From assembly GCF_900637905.1 (NCBI RefSeq), contig NZ_LR134472.1, forward strand, positions 930,001 to 994,000: DNA of 64,000 nucleotides, written 5' to 3'. Shown piece by piece: positions 25,355 to 34,505 of this stretch. Numbering within the stretch: the first letter of the stretch is position 1; each line of letters starts with the position of its first letter. The notes below the pieces were generated by a model. That model made no database searches. It was not told the DNA's origin and saw nothing but the letters and a program-made list of their open reading frames with translations. This stretch comes from Parvimonas micra (lineage in GTDB: Bacteria > Bacillota > Clostridia > Tissierellales > Peptoniphilaceae). A program made the position numbers and the translations under genes.

Positions 25355-28300
25355 ATGAAAATGCTTAAAAAAATCTTTACATTTGTACTTTTGTTTTCCG
25401 TTACATTCAGTTCTATCGGAATAAATACTTATGCAAAAGATACAAGTGCTTTAACCGAAGTGGAATATGTAAATGTTCCATCTCCTACTGAAGATGGAAA
25501 GAGAACTTTTACACTTAAGGGTTCCGATTTGGAAGAAAAAGATATTAAGGCGAAAGTAGTGCTTAAAGGAAGTACTGAACGCTTAACAGAAGTTGAAAAA
25601 TCATTAACTTTTTCTGAAGAAACAAAAGAAAATTCAAGTAAAAAAGTTATTACTTTAAATTTTCCAAAAAATGAAAAAGAAAGTAAAACTTATGAAGTTT
25701 CTTTCAGTGTAAAGGGAAGTGATGAATCCTTTGTAGAAGAATTTAAAAAAACTGTGAAAATAAGAAAGAGTACATCAGGTGGTGGCGGAGTGGTAGTTCC
25801 TCCGGTAAATCCTGAACAACCTAAACCTGTTGAAGAGAATGCAATTTTAAAAGCAACAGCAGATAATGAAAATTTGCCAAAAGAAGGCGGAGAAGTAAAT
25901 TTAACTGTATTTACTAAAAAAATTAATGATAAACATATATCTCCTGAAAATGTAAAACTTCAAATATCATTAGATGGAGTTGTAACAGAATTAGGAAAAA
26001 ATGAGGAAGTGAAAGGTGAAAAAGCTAAAAAGACAATTACTTTAAATTTCCCTAAAAATAATACTTCTAAAGAACAAGTTTATACTATAAAATTCAATAC
26101 AAAAGGCTCTGAAACAGATTTTCAAGATGAACCAATAGTTACTATTAAAGTTGCTCCATCTGAACAAAATAATGATGAAAATTCTATTGTCAGAGTAACA
26201 CCTGAAAGTAAATACTTGTCAAAAGAAGGTGGAGAAGTAAAGTTAGAATTAATTACTATGAAGGTTAATGGAAATCATATTTCTGCTAAAGATGTTAAAA
26301 TTCAAGTATTATTAAATAATGTTCCAACTGATTTGGGTAAAAAAGCTGTAATAACAGGCGATAAGGCAAAGAAGACTATTACTTTAAATTTCCCAAAAAA
26401 TGATACTTCTAAAGAACAAGTTTATACTATAAAGTTCAATACAAAAGGCTCTGAAACGGATTTTCAAGAAAATCCGACAGTTAAAGTTACTGTTGCAAGT
26501 TCTGAACAAAGTAATATGGTTATAAATGAGCTTAAAGTAAAAACTCCTAATTTACCTAAAGCAGGAGGAGTAAATACTGTTACTATAAAAGGTGAAAATT
26601 TAGAATCCGATAAACTTAAACTTGAAATCTTTAAAGTTGAAAATGCTGTTGAAACAAAAATTGAAATGAATTATGCTTTTGTTGGAACAAGTGAAGTTCA
26701 AAGTGCTACTTTAAATTTTCCAAAGGCAAAATCAGATAAAAAAGAAGTTTATAAGATTAGATTAAATGACAAAGAAGTTACTGTTACTGTTGGTGGAGAC
26801 GAAAGTGGAGAAACTGTCGATTTTGTGCCAAGTAATGTATATCTTGACAACAGTAAGACAAAAATAACTTTAAAATTTGATGAAAGAGTTTTTGAAATAA
26901 ATGATATTGAAACTTTAAAGGCAGGAATTTCATTTAAGAAATCCGCTTCTGATAATTTTGTAAAGTTAAAAGCAAAGGATAAAGTTGAAGTTTTAGAAGA
27001 TAAAATTGTGATAACTTTGGAAAGTCCAATTGAAATTAAAATGGGTGCAAAAATTAAATTTGAAGAAAGAATAATCAAAGATGGAAAAAGCAGAGAAAAT
27101 AAATCTTTTGAACAATTTATAAAAGATGCTTTTCCAACAGTAAATGAAGCTAATTTTGTTGAAGGAGAAATTTTAACTAAATTAGGCGGAAATTCAAAAG
27201 TTAAATTAGTTGGTGAAAATTTAAGCAAAGCTGTTAAGGTTAAAATTCTAAAAAACAATAAAGATAAAACTTCAAATTCTGAAATAACAGAATCAGCTAA
27301 TGTAAAAGTGGAAGTTGTAAATAATACTGAACAAATTATAACTTTTAAATTGCCGGAAAATAAAACTAAAAGAGCTGAAACTTATTCAGTTATGGTATCT
27401 TTAGACGATGGAAAAACATATTCTTCAGCAATTGGAGTAAATATATTACAAAACAGGGCAAAAAGATTGGTTGCAACGGTTTTAGCTACTGATAAAATAA
27501 CTGATAAACCGATTTTAAGTTTTATGTCAATTCAATCTTATGGAACTTCAGGTGGCGGTACTGAACAACCTGATGTAACTCATACTTATACTCCGGTAGG
27601 TCAAGAAAGTAAAAAAACTTGGGTTACTATGTTCGGAGCTAATTTCAATAAGGCTTTGACAAAGATAAAAATTGTAGATGAAAACGGAATAGAATGGTAT
27701 CCATTACAAAATGAAGGTACATCCGATAGTATGGACAACTTTATAATGGTTAGTTCAGACGGAACAGGAATCTATGGAAATGGCAATACACAAATGTTTG
27801 AACTTATTTGTCCTAGAAATGTTACAAATCCTAAAAATCCAAATGGAGATGTTACTTTTAAATTTTTAGTTGCTGTTGACGGAGAAAATTATGACGAGGA
27901 AGTTTTTGTAAGAGCGACTGTTGTAAATGACAAAGTAGGAAAAAAAGAAAAACTTACTTTAGATGAAGTTTCTGAAATAAAAGTAAAACATGAAACAGAA
28001 GATGGCAAAGTGGCTTTCAAGGGAGCTACAGTTAAAGGATATAGATGGTCTAAACTTAGATCTTTCAATGTAAGACCTATTGAAAACAGTAAAGATTTTG
28101 AAGCTGTAAAATATAAGATAGTTAGAGCCAACGGAAGTGTTGAAGAAAAAGAAATTGGAAATATCCATGAAGAAAAAGTTAAAGATATTAAGGAAGTAAC
28201 TTTTATCTACAAGAGTAATATTAAACTTGATGAATTGAACAAAACAATAGCAGATGCAAAATCAGCAAAGGGAACGGATAAATATAAATATGCTGCAGAA

Positions 28301-28987
28301 GAAATTAAAAATGAATTTGATAAAGCATTAGAAAATGCGATTAAAGCAGTTGAAAATCCGGTAAGTCAAGGAAATGTAGATAAATTAGTAAAGGATTTAA
28401 AAGAAAATACAGAAAAATTAGACGGTGTAAAACCTGAATACTCTGATAAAGAAATTACACTTACTGATAAAGAAACTAAAATTTCTGTTACAGGCAAAAA
28501 TTTGTTAGGAAAAGAACTTGTGGTTGAAAAATTAAATCCTAAAGATTTTCTGGCTCTTAAAGATAAAAATATTTCACTGTTCGATATTTATTTTAGAGAT
28601 TCAAAGACAAAGAAGAAGATAGGATTGCCTGTTGGACAATATACAGTTGTAATGCCTAAAGAAAAAGGAAAAGTTGTAGAAAAAGTTTATTATGTAAATG
28701 ATAATGGTCAAGTTGAAGAAAAAACTTTTACTCAAAATGATAAGGCTGTAATATTTGTTACAACTCATTTTTCAAAATATGCAGTAAAATATAAATCTGA
28801 AAACAAATTCGAAAATAACAATAACAATAATAGCAACAATAACAATAATAATAGTGTAATAGCTGATAATAACAAGAAAAGCGGTAGAAAACTGAAATTA
28901 GCTAAAACAGGAATTGCACAAATGTCATTGTTGCCTACTGTTCTTTTAGGAATTGTGTCAGTTGCACTTTCTAAAAAGAGAAGATAA
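25355..28987 (+). CDS. Large LPXTG-like cell-wall-anchored surface protein with Ig-like repeats
   Basis: A 1210-residue secreted protein. It has a signal peptide at 1-27, then four related domains of 90-115 residues (about 30-140, 160-268, 275-387 and 388-480). Each carries the ITLNFPKN-type strand, and repeats 2 and 3 are nearly identical over their last 40 residues. Further beta-rich regions follow, then a FIVAR-like helical segment near 955-1030, an Asn-rich linker, and a sorting signal LAKTG at about 1182-1186 with a hydrophobic stretch and KKRR tail. The LAKTG motif replaces the usual LPXTG. It probably acts in adhesion or host binding. AAGGAGG lies ten bases before ATG 25355. No sortase lies nearby. 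Confidence 0.87.
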   Translation: MKMLKKIFTFVLLFSVTFSSIGINTYAKDTSALTEVEYVNVPSPTEDGKRTFTLKGSDLEEKDIKAKVVLKGSTERLTEVEKSLTFSEETKENSSKKVITLNFPKNEKESKTYEVSFSVKGSDESFVEEFKKTVKIRKSTSGGGGVVVPPVNPEQPKPVEENAILKATADNENLPKEGGEVNLTVFTKKINDKHISPENVKLQISLDGVVTELGKNEEVKGEKAKKTITLNFPKNNTSKEQVYTIKFNTKGSETDFQDEPIVTIKVAPSEQNNDENSIVRVTPESKYLSKEGGEVKLELITMKVNGNHISAKDVKIQVLLNNVPTDLGKKAVITGDKAKKTITLNFPKNDTSKEQVYTIKFNTKGSETDFQENPTVKVTVASSEQSNMVINELKVKTPNLPKAGGVNTVTIKGENLESDKLKLEIFKVENAVETKIEMNYAFVGTSEVQSATLNFPKAKSDKKEVYKIRLNDKEVTVTVGGDESGETVDFVPSNVYLDNSKTKITLKFDERVFEINDIETLKAGISFKKSASDNFVKLKAKDKVEVLEDKIVITLESPIEIKMGAKIKFEERIIKDGKSRENKSFEQFIKDAFPTVNEANFVEGEILTKLGGNSKVKLVGENLSKAVKVKILKNNKDKTSNSEITESANVKVEVVNNTEQIITFKLPENKTKRAETYSVMVSLDDGKTYSSAIGVNILQNRAKRLVATVLATDKITDKPILSFMSIQSYGTSGGGTEQPDVTHTYTPVGQESKKTWVTMFGANFNKALTKIKIVDENGIEWYPLQNEGTSDSMDNFIMVSSDGTGIYGNGNTQMFELICPRNVTNPKNPNGDVTFKFLVAVDGENYDEEVFVRATVVNDKVGKKEKLTLDEVSEIKVKHETEDGKVAFKGATVKGYRWSKLRSFNVRPIENSKDFEAVKYKIVRANGSVEEKEIGNIHEEKVKDIKEVTFIYKSNIKLDELNKTIADAKSAKGTDKYKYAAEEIKNEFDKALENAIKAVENPVSQGNVDKLVKDLKENTEKLDGVKPEYSDKEITLTDKETKISVTGKNLLGKELVVEKLNPKDFLALKDKNISLFDIYFRDSKTKKKIGLPVGQYTVVMPKEKGKVVEKVYYVNDNGQVEEKTFTQNDKAVIFVTTHFSKYAVKYKSENKFENNNNNNSNNNNNNSVIADNNKKSGRKLKLAKTGIAQMSLLPTVLLGIVSVALSKKRR

Positions 28988-28998
28988 ATATTCTAATA

Positions 28999-29031
28999 TA
29001 AAAAACTCCGATAATTTTTGTCGGAGTTTTT
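28999..29031 (+). terminator. Rho-independent terminator
   Basis: AAAAACTCCGA pairs with TCGGAGTTTTT around a short loop. Confidence 0.9.
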
Positions 29032-29362
29032 TAAAAATAATGTATAAATACGACGATTTATATAATTTGCATAAAGTTTATTTATAGATAGATATTTTCA
29101 ATAAGTATTTTCTATTTTACTACACAAAATATATGTGATATAATACAAATATAACGATATAAAGTAATGTGTTTGACTGAATGAAATGATGATGAATTTT
29201 TTAGTTTTATTTTTATGGTGTAGGAGGTGAATTTTTTAGAATTGTCAAATACATGGTTAAAAAGTTATTTTATCATAGAATTTCTTGAAAAATATCTAAA
29301 GTTATAAAATATATAATGTATAAATTTGAGGAGATATGATTAAATATCAAAAATAAAAGATT

Positions 29363-30178
29363 ATGGAAATTTTAAGAGAAGAAATTTTAGAACTTAGACG
29401 AAATGCGTTTGTAGAAACGATAATGGGCTTGGAGAATGAAAGATACATAATAGGTTACTTCGGGAGAAGCGTTCCGAAAGAAATATTTTACGGTTTTGAC
29501 TTGGTGCCTCTACCTTTGGACGGAGTAGATAAATACATATTGGAATATTCGAATGAAAAAGATTTGTGTAGCATAATTGATTCAACTCTTACTTATGCTA
29601 TGACTAAAAAATGCCCTTTGCTTTACAATGCAAAATTACTTGTTGTAGATAATTCTTGCCCTCTGCTTTTAAAAGTATTGAAAGATAATTTAAAGGACAA
29701 AATTTTTTTCTACGATGGTAATCTTGAAAATTTAAAAAACAGAGTAGAGGAAGTCTATAATCGAGATTTTTCTGAAACAAATTTCTTAAAAGCCGTTGAA
29801 TTATCTAAAAATATTTCTTCAAAATTGGAAAAACTTTCTAAAACCGATATTGAATCCAGATTTTTATATGAAGTTGAATTTTATACTCAATTTATTTTTT
29901 CTTTGGAAGAAAAAAATAATATGATTGATAGAGTGCTGTCTAATTTTAAAGATGTAAATAAAAAAAGACAAAAGATATACGTTCCAAGAGCAATTCAAAT
30001 TTTGGACGATATTGATGAAAAATATAAAGATTATCAAATCATAGAAAATTTTTGTCTTGGAGAAATTTTTAAGACTTATAAAAGTAGTGGTTATGAGTTT
30101 TTGAAAGAAAAGTATAATAATAAGAAAACAAAAAAATTAGATATTTTGTATCAAGATTGTCCCTATGATAATAAATAG
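29363..30178 (+). CDS. 2-hydroxyacyl-CoA dehydratase-like protein, partner of the double-cubane reductase
   Basis: A 271-residue protein with weak similarity in layout to the HgdB/BcrC/DCCP family (opening GRSVPKEIFYGFDLVPLPLDG, the fold's first domain) but with few cysteines. The start is odd: strong GAGGAG precedes ATG 29336, which is in frame, but the seventh codon is TAA, and ATG 29363 has no binding site of its own. So translation either restarts after a six-codon minicistron or a nonsense mutation has shortened the N-terminus. It lies 21 bases before the DCCP gene and likely forms one transcript from the extended -10 at 29136-29144. The spacer from 29032 to 29335 holds only that promoter. 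Confidence 0.72.
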   Translation: MEILREEILELRRNAFVETIMGLENERYIIGYFGRSVPKEIFYGFDLVPLPLDGVDKYILEYSNEKDLCSIIDSTLTYAMTKKCPLLYNAKLLVVDNSCPLLLKVLKDNLKDKIFFYDGNLENLKNRVEEVYNRDFSETNFLKAVELSKNISSKLEKLSKTDIESRFLYEVEFYTQFIFSLEEKNNMIDRVLSNFKDVNKKRQKIYVPRAIQILDDIDEKYKDYQIIENFCLGEIFKTYKSSGYEFLKEKYNNKKTKKLDILYQDCPYDNK

Positions 30179-30199
30179 AATTTTATAGGAGGCAATAAA

Positions 30200-31474
30200 A
30201 TGGCTGATTACAGAAAAATGTGGAAAGATTTGAATATGGATGTCGATACTCATGATATTTTATGTGAAGTTTTACCTGTCGCATTCGGAGATGTTTTTTT
30301 AAGTCAAGAAAATAGACCTGAGAGTATGGACTATTTCAATATGGTAGTTGCAGAAATTCACGGAATTAGACCTGCAGAACTTATTGAATTTCAAAAGAAG
30401 GGTGGAAAAGTTGTAGGCTCTTTTTGTATCCATGTTCCTGATGAAGTTGTAGTTGCAGCGGGAGCTATTGCAACAGGTTTGTGTAGCGGATCTCAATTTT
30501 GGGTTCCGGGTGGAGAAAAAGTACTTCCAACATCTACTTGTCCGTTGATAAAGGCATCTTTGGGTGCAAGATTTGATAGAACTTGTCCATTCTTTAGAAT
30601 TGCTGATCTTTTTGTTGGAGAAACAACTTGTGACGGTAAGAAAAAGGCATGGGAAATTTTAGCAAAAGATGCTCCAATGTATATAATGGATATTCCACAA
30701 ATGAAGAGAGAAAAAGATTTTGTAAAATGGAAAGAAGAAATAGAAGGCTATATGGCTGAATTGGAAAAATTGACAGGAAATAAAATTACAGAAGAAAGCT
30801 TAAAAAATGCAATTGTAACTTTAAATAATAAGAGAAAAGCATTACAAAGACTAAATAGTTTTAGAAAACTTGACAATGTACCTATTTCAGGAAGAGATGT
30901 ACTTCTTATCACACAAATAGCATTTTATGATGACCCTGTAAGATTTACTGCACAAGTAAATAGACTTTGTGATGAACTTGAAGAAAGAGCAAAGAATAAT
31001 GTAAGTGTATTCAAAAAAGGTACAAAGAGAATATTGTTAACCGGAACTCCGCTTTCAATTCCAAACTGGAAGATTCATCAAATAGTTGAAAATATAGGAG
31101 GAATGATTGTCTGTGAAGAAATGTGTACAGGCAATAGATATTCTGAGCATTTAGTAGATGAAAACGGAAATACAATTGATGAAATGGTTGAAAATCTAAC
31201 TCGTAGATATTTAGGAAGTATCAACTGTGCATGTTTTACTCCAAATACTGAAAGAGTTGATGATATAATTAGATTGGTTAAAGAATATAATATTGATGGA
31301 GTTATAGATGTAAACTTGAAGTTCTGTACTCTTTATGATACAGAGGGAACAATAGTTGAAAAGGCTTTGAAAGAAGCTAAAATTCCTGTTCTTGGAATTG
31401 AAACAGACTATACAGATGCAGATAGTGAACAACTAAAAACAAGAATTGGTGCATTCATCGAGATGTTAAGCTAA
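30200..31474 (+). CDS. Double-cubane-cluster-containing anaerobic reductase
   Basis: A 424-residue protein of the 2-hydroxyacyl-CoA dehydratase superfamily, close to the group called double-cubane-cluster proteins, which hold an 8Fe-9S cluster and reduce small molecules at very low potential. Cysteines stand in the expected contexts: GSFCIHVPDE, TGLCSGSQFWVPGGE, TSTCPLIKAS, DRTCPFFRIAD, CEEMCTGNRYSE and INCACFTPNTE. Such enzymes need an ATP-driven activator of the BadF/HgdC type; none is in the window. AGGAGG precedes ATG 30200. The natural substrate of the family is unknown. Confidence 0.88.
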   Translation: MADYRKMWKDLNMDVDTHDILCEVLPVAFGDVFLSQENRPESMDYFNMVVAEIHGIRPAELIEFQKKGGKVVGSFCIHVPDEVVVAAGAIATGLCSGSQFWVPGGEKVLPTSTCPLIKASLGARFDRTCPFFRIADLFVGETTCDGKKKAWEILAKDAPMYIMDIPQMKREKDFVKWKEEIEGYMAELEKLTGNKITEESLKNAIVTLNNKRKALQRLNSFRKLDNVPISGRDVLLITQIAFYDDPVRFTAQVNRLCDELEERAKNNVSVFKKGTKRILLTGTPLSIPNWKIHQIVENIGGMIVCEEMCTGNRYSEHLVDENGNTIDEMVENLTRRYLGSINCACFTPNTERVDDIIRLVKEYNIDGVIDVNLKFCTLYDTEGTIVEKALKEAKIPVLGIETDYTDADSEQLKTRIGAFIEMLS

Positions 31475-31728
31475 TGTTATATTATATTTTCTTTAAGGAT
31501 ACCAAAAACGGTCAAGAGCTTTATCAATTAATGAAACAAAATGGAATAAAATGCACAATAGCACCAACTCCTAAAACGGAAGATCACTGTTGCGGAATAA
31601 GTATTTTGTTTTATAATATTGAAGATAAAGCATTAATTGAAAAATTGATTTTGGAAAATGGTATCGAAATTTTAAAATTTTACGAAAAAGAGAAAGATAT
31701 AAATCCTAATCGAATGAGATTTTGCTAG
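31474..31728 (+). CDS. DUF3343 protein
   Basis: An 84-residue protein overlapping the reductase stop codon by one base. It fits DUF3343: a ferredoxin-like strand-helix start followed by GIKCTIAPTPKTEDHCCGISI with a CC motif. DUF3343 proteins often accompany 2-hydroxyacyl-CoA dehydratase-type and selenium or sulfur-transfer genes, so an accessory role for the reductase cluster is plausible, not proven. A terminator follows at 31733. Confidence 0.85.
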   Translation: MLYYIFFKDTKNGQELYQLMKQNGIKCTIAPTPKTEDHCCGISILFYNIEDKALIEKLILENGIEILKFYEKEKDINPNRMRFC

Positions 31729-31732
31729 AAAA

Positions 31733-31771
31733 AAAACCCTGCTTGTATTTAATACAAGTTTAGGGTTTTTC
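31733..31771 (+). terminator. Rho-independent terminator
   Basis: AAACCCT..CTTGTATT pairs with AATACAAG..AGGGTTT, ending in five T. It closes the reductase operon and faces the minus-strand block. Confidence 0.85.
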
Positions 31772-31844
31772 TTTTGCCTATGGGAATTTCATATATTTTT
31801 ACACAAAAAAATTCGACTGGAATTGTCGAATTTTCAGTGAAACA

Positions 31845-32297
31845 TTATTTTTCAACATTTAATTTAAAAGTTTCTTCTTCCTTATCAAAAGATAATAAAT
31901 AAGTTTTTCCCTTTTCTACTTCAAGAGATAGTTTTGTAGGACCCCAAGTTGTAGTTACATTTTTATGTAGTATTCCAGGTCTTGTATAACTGTAAGTAAG
32001 TTCAACATCAACAGTTCCCGGTAATGCATAAATTACAGACTTAGTTCCTTCATAAGCAATCTTTGGATAAGCATTTGGACTTAAAATTCTTCCTACAAGA
32101 GATTTTGAAGTGATAGGGCTAAAACTTGTAGATAAATAAATTTTAACTGCATCAGGATGATCTGAAAGCCATCTTTCATATCCTTGTTTTCTCTTTTTCA
32201 TCCAAATTACAATTCCGATAACATAAACTATTAAAACTGCAGGAATTATATAAGCCATAACTCCCATATTTTTAATCATTTGTGAAATATTATCCAT
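31845..32297 (-). CDS. Hypothetical single-pass membrane protein
   Basis: A 150-residue protein with a membrane helix at about 12-33 followed by KKRKQGYERWLSDHPDAVKIYL and a beta-rich domain (DVELTYSYTRPG, KTYLLSFD). I recognise no named family; the domain reads like a small extracytoplasmic or cytoplasmic beta sandwich. AGGAGGA precedes the start. It lies 17 bases after another membrane protein, so they are probably co-expressed. Confidence 0.72.
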   Translation of the reverse strand: MDNISQMIKNMGVMAYIIPAVLIVYVIGIVIWMKKRKQGYERWLSDHPDAVKIYLSTSFSPITSKSLVGRILSPNAYPKIAYEGTKSVIYALPGTVDVELTYSYTRPGILHKNVTTTWGPTKLSLEVEKGKTYLLSFDKEEETFKLNVEK

Positions 32298-32314
32298 AAT
32301 GTCCTCCTATAAAA

Positions 32315-32749
32315 TTATTCCGCTTTAAGTGTGATTGGTTCTGATTTATCTCCGATAACACTAAGATCTTCAATAAGCTTTTCAAATTGTTTATAACCTA
32401 ATAATGAAAGATCATAACTTTTAGTATTATCATTTGAATCAGTTACATATAAAGTTAGAATATCATTATTTTTTATTCTAGCTTTCATTGCACATTCTTC
32501 AATATTATATTCATCAATTTTTTTGCCCTTTATTACTGTTAGAGTTTCATCAGTAACTTTAACATATAATTTTCTGTCGCTAAGTGTAAAATACAATGAT
32601 ACAATGCCTACAATCGCTACTACTATAACATTAACATATAGTTGGACAAAGAAATGTAAAATAAAGCCTAAAAATGCACAAGCAATAACTAACGTTACCA
32701 ATTCTTTTACAAATTGAAAAGAAGTTGATTTGTAGATTCTTTCGTTCAT
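32315..32749 (-). CDS. Hypothetical membrane protein
   Basis: A 144-residue protein with two membrane segments (about 15-33 and 36-56) and a C-terminal soluble beta domain resembling a pleckstrin-like bacterial PH fold (KLYVKVTDETLTVIKGKKIDEYNIEEC). No family assignment is firm. AAAGGAG precedes the start at 32749. It is the first gene of a two-gene unit with 31845-32297. Confidence 0.7.
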   Translation of the reverse strand: MNERIYKSTSFQFVKELVTLVIACAFLGFILHFFVQLYVNVIVVAIVGIVSLYFTLSDRKLYVKVTDETLTVIKGKKIDEYNIEECAMKARIKNNDILTLYVTDSNDNTKSYDLSLLGYKQFEKLIEDLSVIGDKSEPITLKAE

Positions 32750-32844
32750 AAATTTCTCCTTTCAATAAATTTTTTATAATTAACATACTTTGGTTTATAT
32801 AAAAAAGTATGTTGAAATCAATTCATTTGAAATAAATTTATTAC

Positions 32845-33915
32845 TTATTTTAAATTCTTTCTTGTAAATATCATTTTTCCTGCAGGAGTTTGTAATATAC
32901 TCGTTACAGTTGTTTCTATTGTTTGACCGATATAATCTTTTCCGTCTTCAACCACAATCATGGTTCCATCAGAAAGATATCCAAGACCTTGTTCGGGTTC
33001 CTTACCACGATTAATGACTTCAACAATAAGTTTTTCGCCTTGAATTACAACAGGTTTGACCGCAAGTGCAAGCTCATTTATATTTAGTATTGAAATTTTT
33101 TGAAGAGATGCAACCTTGTTTAAATTGTAGTCATTTGTAATAAGTTTTCCGTGATAATCTTCTGTCAATTTTAAAAGTTTATGGTCAACTTCTTTGATAT
33201 TTTTGTAATCCTTATCTACAATTTTTATTTCAATATTTTTTTCGTTTTGAAGTAAATCCAAAATATCCAGTCCGCGTCTTCCTCTTTGTCTTCTGTTTGG
33301 GTCTTCGGAATCCGCAATGTATTGTAATTCCTTAACCATAAACATAGCAATAATAATTGGACCTTCTAAAAATCCGGTTTTGATTATATCATAAATTCTT
33401 CCGTCAATTATAACAGATGTATCTAAAATTTTAGGATATACATGTCCTTTTTTAAAGGACTTTTCTCTCGAAAAAAGTTTAAATTTCAATATCTCTTCTT
33501 TTTTATCCACAGCTATTTTGATTCCTATAAATCCAAGCGCACAATATATAAAAATAGTAATCGTTGCACTTAATAAATTTCCAATTACAGGAAATTTTAT
33601 ATTGGAAATCGGTAATGAAATTAAAAAAGCTATAATCAATCCAACTATAAGTCCGATAATTGCGGTAACAATATCAGAAGTCGGAGTTTTTTGAGCTTTT
33701 TTTATCATATTTTCAAAATTAACTGTAAGTTTCTTTAAAATTACCGGAAATAATAAATAAAAAATAATACCAAAAATAATTGCAAAAATGGAATAAATCG
33801 AAATCACAGCAAATTTGCTTAACTCTAACTCTACAACTTGACCGAATCCATAGGCTAATAGAATACCTAAAAGCCCACCAAAAACAAAGGTCAAGTATCT
33901 TAAACCTTTAAACAT
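32845..33915 (-). CDS. yacL: PIN/TRAM domain membrane protein (YacL family)
   Basis: A 356-residue protein: four membrane segments (about residues 4-145), then a PIN nuclease domain starting with LDTSVIIDGRI, whose two aspartates and later LITNDYNLN form the acidic metal site, and a C-terminal TRAM RNA-binding domain from about residue 295. The combination defines YacL. It follows carD by nine bases, the arrangement usual in Firmicutes. Confidence 0.93.
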   Translation of the reverse strand: MFKGLRYLTFVFGGLLGILLAYGFGQVVELELSKFAVISIYSIFAIIFGIIFYLLFPVILKKLTVNFENMIKKAQKTPTSDIVTAIIGLIVGLIIAFLISLPISNIKFPVIGNLLSATITIFIYCALGFIGIKIAVDKKEEILKFKLFSREKSFKKGHVYPKILDTSVIIDGRIYDIIKTGFLEGPIIIAMFMVKELQYIADSEDPNRRQRGRRGLDILDLLQNEKNIEIKIVDKDYKNIKEVDHKLLKLTEDYHGKLITNDYNLNKVASLQKISILNINELALAVKPVVIQGEKLIVEVINRGKEPEQGLGYLSDGTMIVVEDGKDYIGQTIETTVTSILQTPAGKMIFTRKNLK

Positions 33916-33924
33916 ATTCTCCTC

Positions 33925-34404
33925 CTAATGTTCCATAGAATACTCTATGATTTTATTAATTTTGTTTTTTGAAAAACCGCTAACCATAACAAATTCTGAA
34001 ACTAAAATTCGCTTTGCAAGATTTAACATAAACAGTTCCTTTAAAGAAAGTTTACCTTTTTCATTCCTGATAGACAACCCTTTAAGAACATAGGCTATAT
34101 TAAAAATATCTGAAGACTTAAGTCTTTTTGTATTTTCCTTATATCTTTGTACCCAATTATTCGGCATAGGGAATTCTTCATTGTTAAGGTAATTGTAAAC
34201 CTCATCAAGAGTATCTTCATTGACAAGTTTTCTAAATTCAAATTTATCAATGTCATCTTCTTTAATGAAGATATGTAAATTTTGTTCAAAAGGAAGCTCA
34301 ATAACATAAAATCGTTCGCAATAATCGCCCAAATCTTTGTCTTCTATGCTTTTAATCAATCCTGCTCCATGCATAGGATAAAATATTTTTTCACCAACAT
34401 CCAT
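33925..34404 (-). CDS. carD: CarD family transcriptional regulator
   Basis: A 159-residue protein whose N-terminal part (VGEKIFYPMHGAGLIKSIED) is the Tudor-like RNA polymerase-interacting domain shared by CarD and the TRCF repair factor; a helical C-terminal DNA-binding part follows. CarD proteins bind the polymerase beta subunit and tune open-complex stability at rRNA and housekeeping promoters. Translational spacing to yacL is tight. Confidence 0.92.
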   Translation of the reverse strand: MDVGEKIFYPMHGAGLIKSIEDKDLGDYCERFYVIELPFEQNLHIFIKEDDIDKFEFRKLVNEDTLDEVYNYLNNEEFPMPNNWVQRYKENTKRLKSSDIFNIAYVLKGLSIRNEKGKLSLKELFMLNLAKRILVSEFVMVSGFSKNKINKIIEYSMEH

Positions 34405-34505
34405 AGCAATCTCCTAATTTTTATCAACAACTACATAACTACCTCCAGTATTATTATACACTAAAAGTCAAAAAAATTAAAGCGTTTTCTGTTACTTTAT
34501 CTCAA

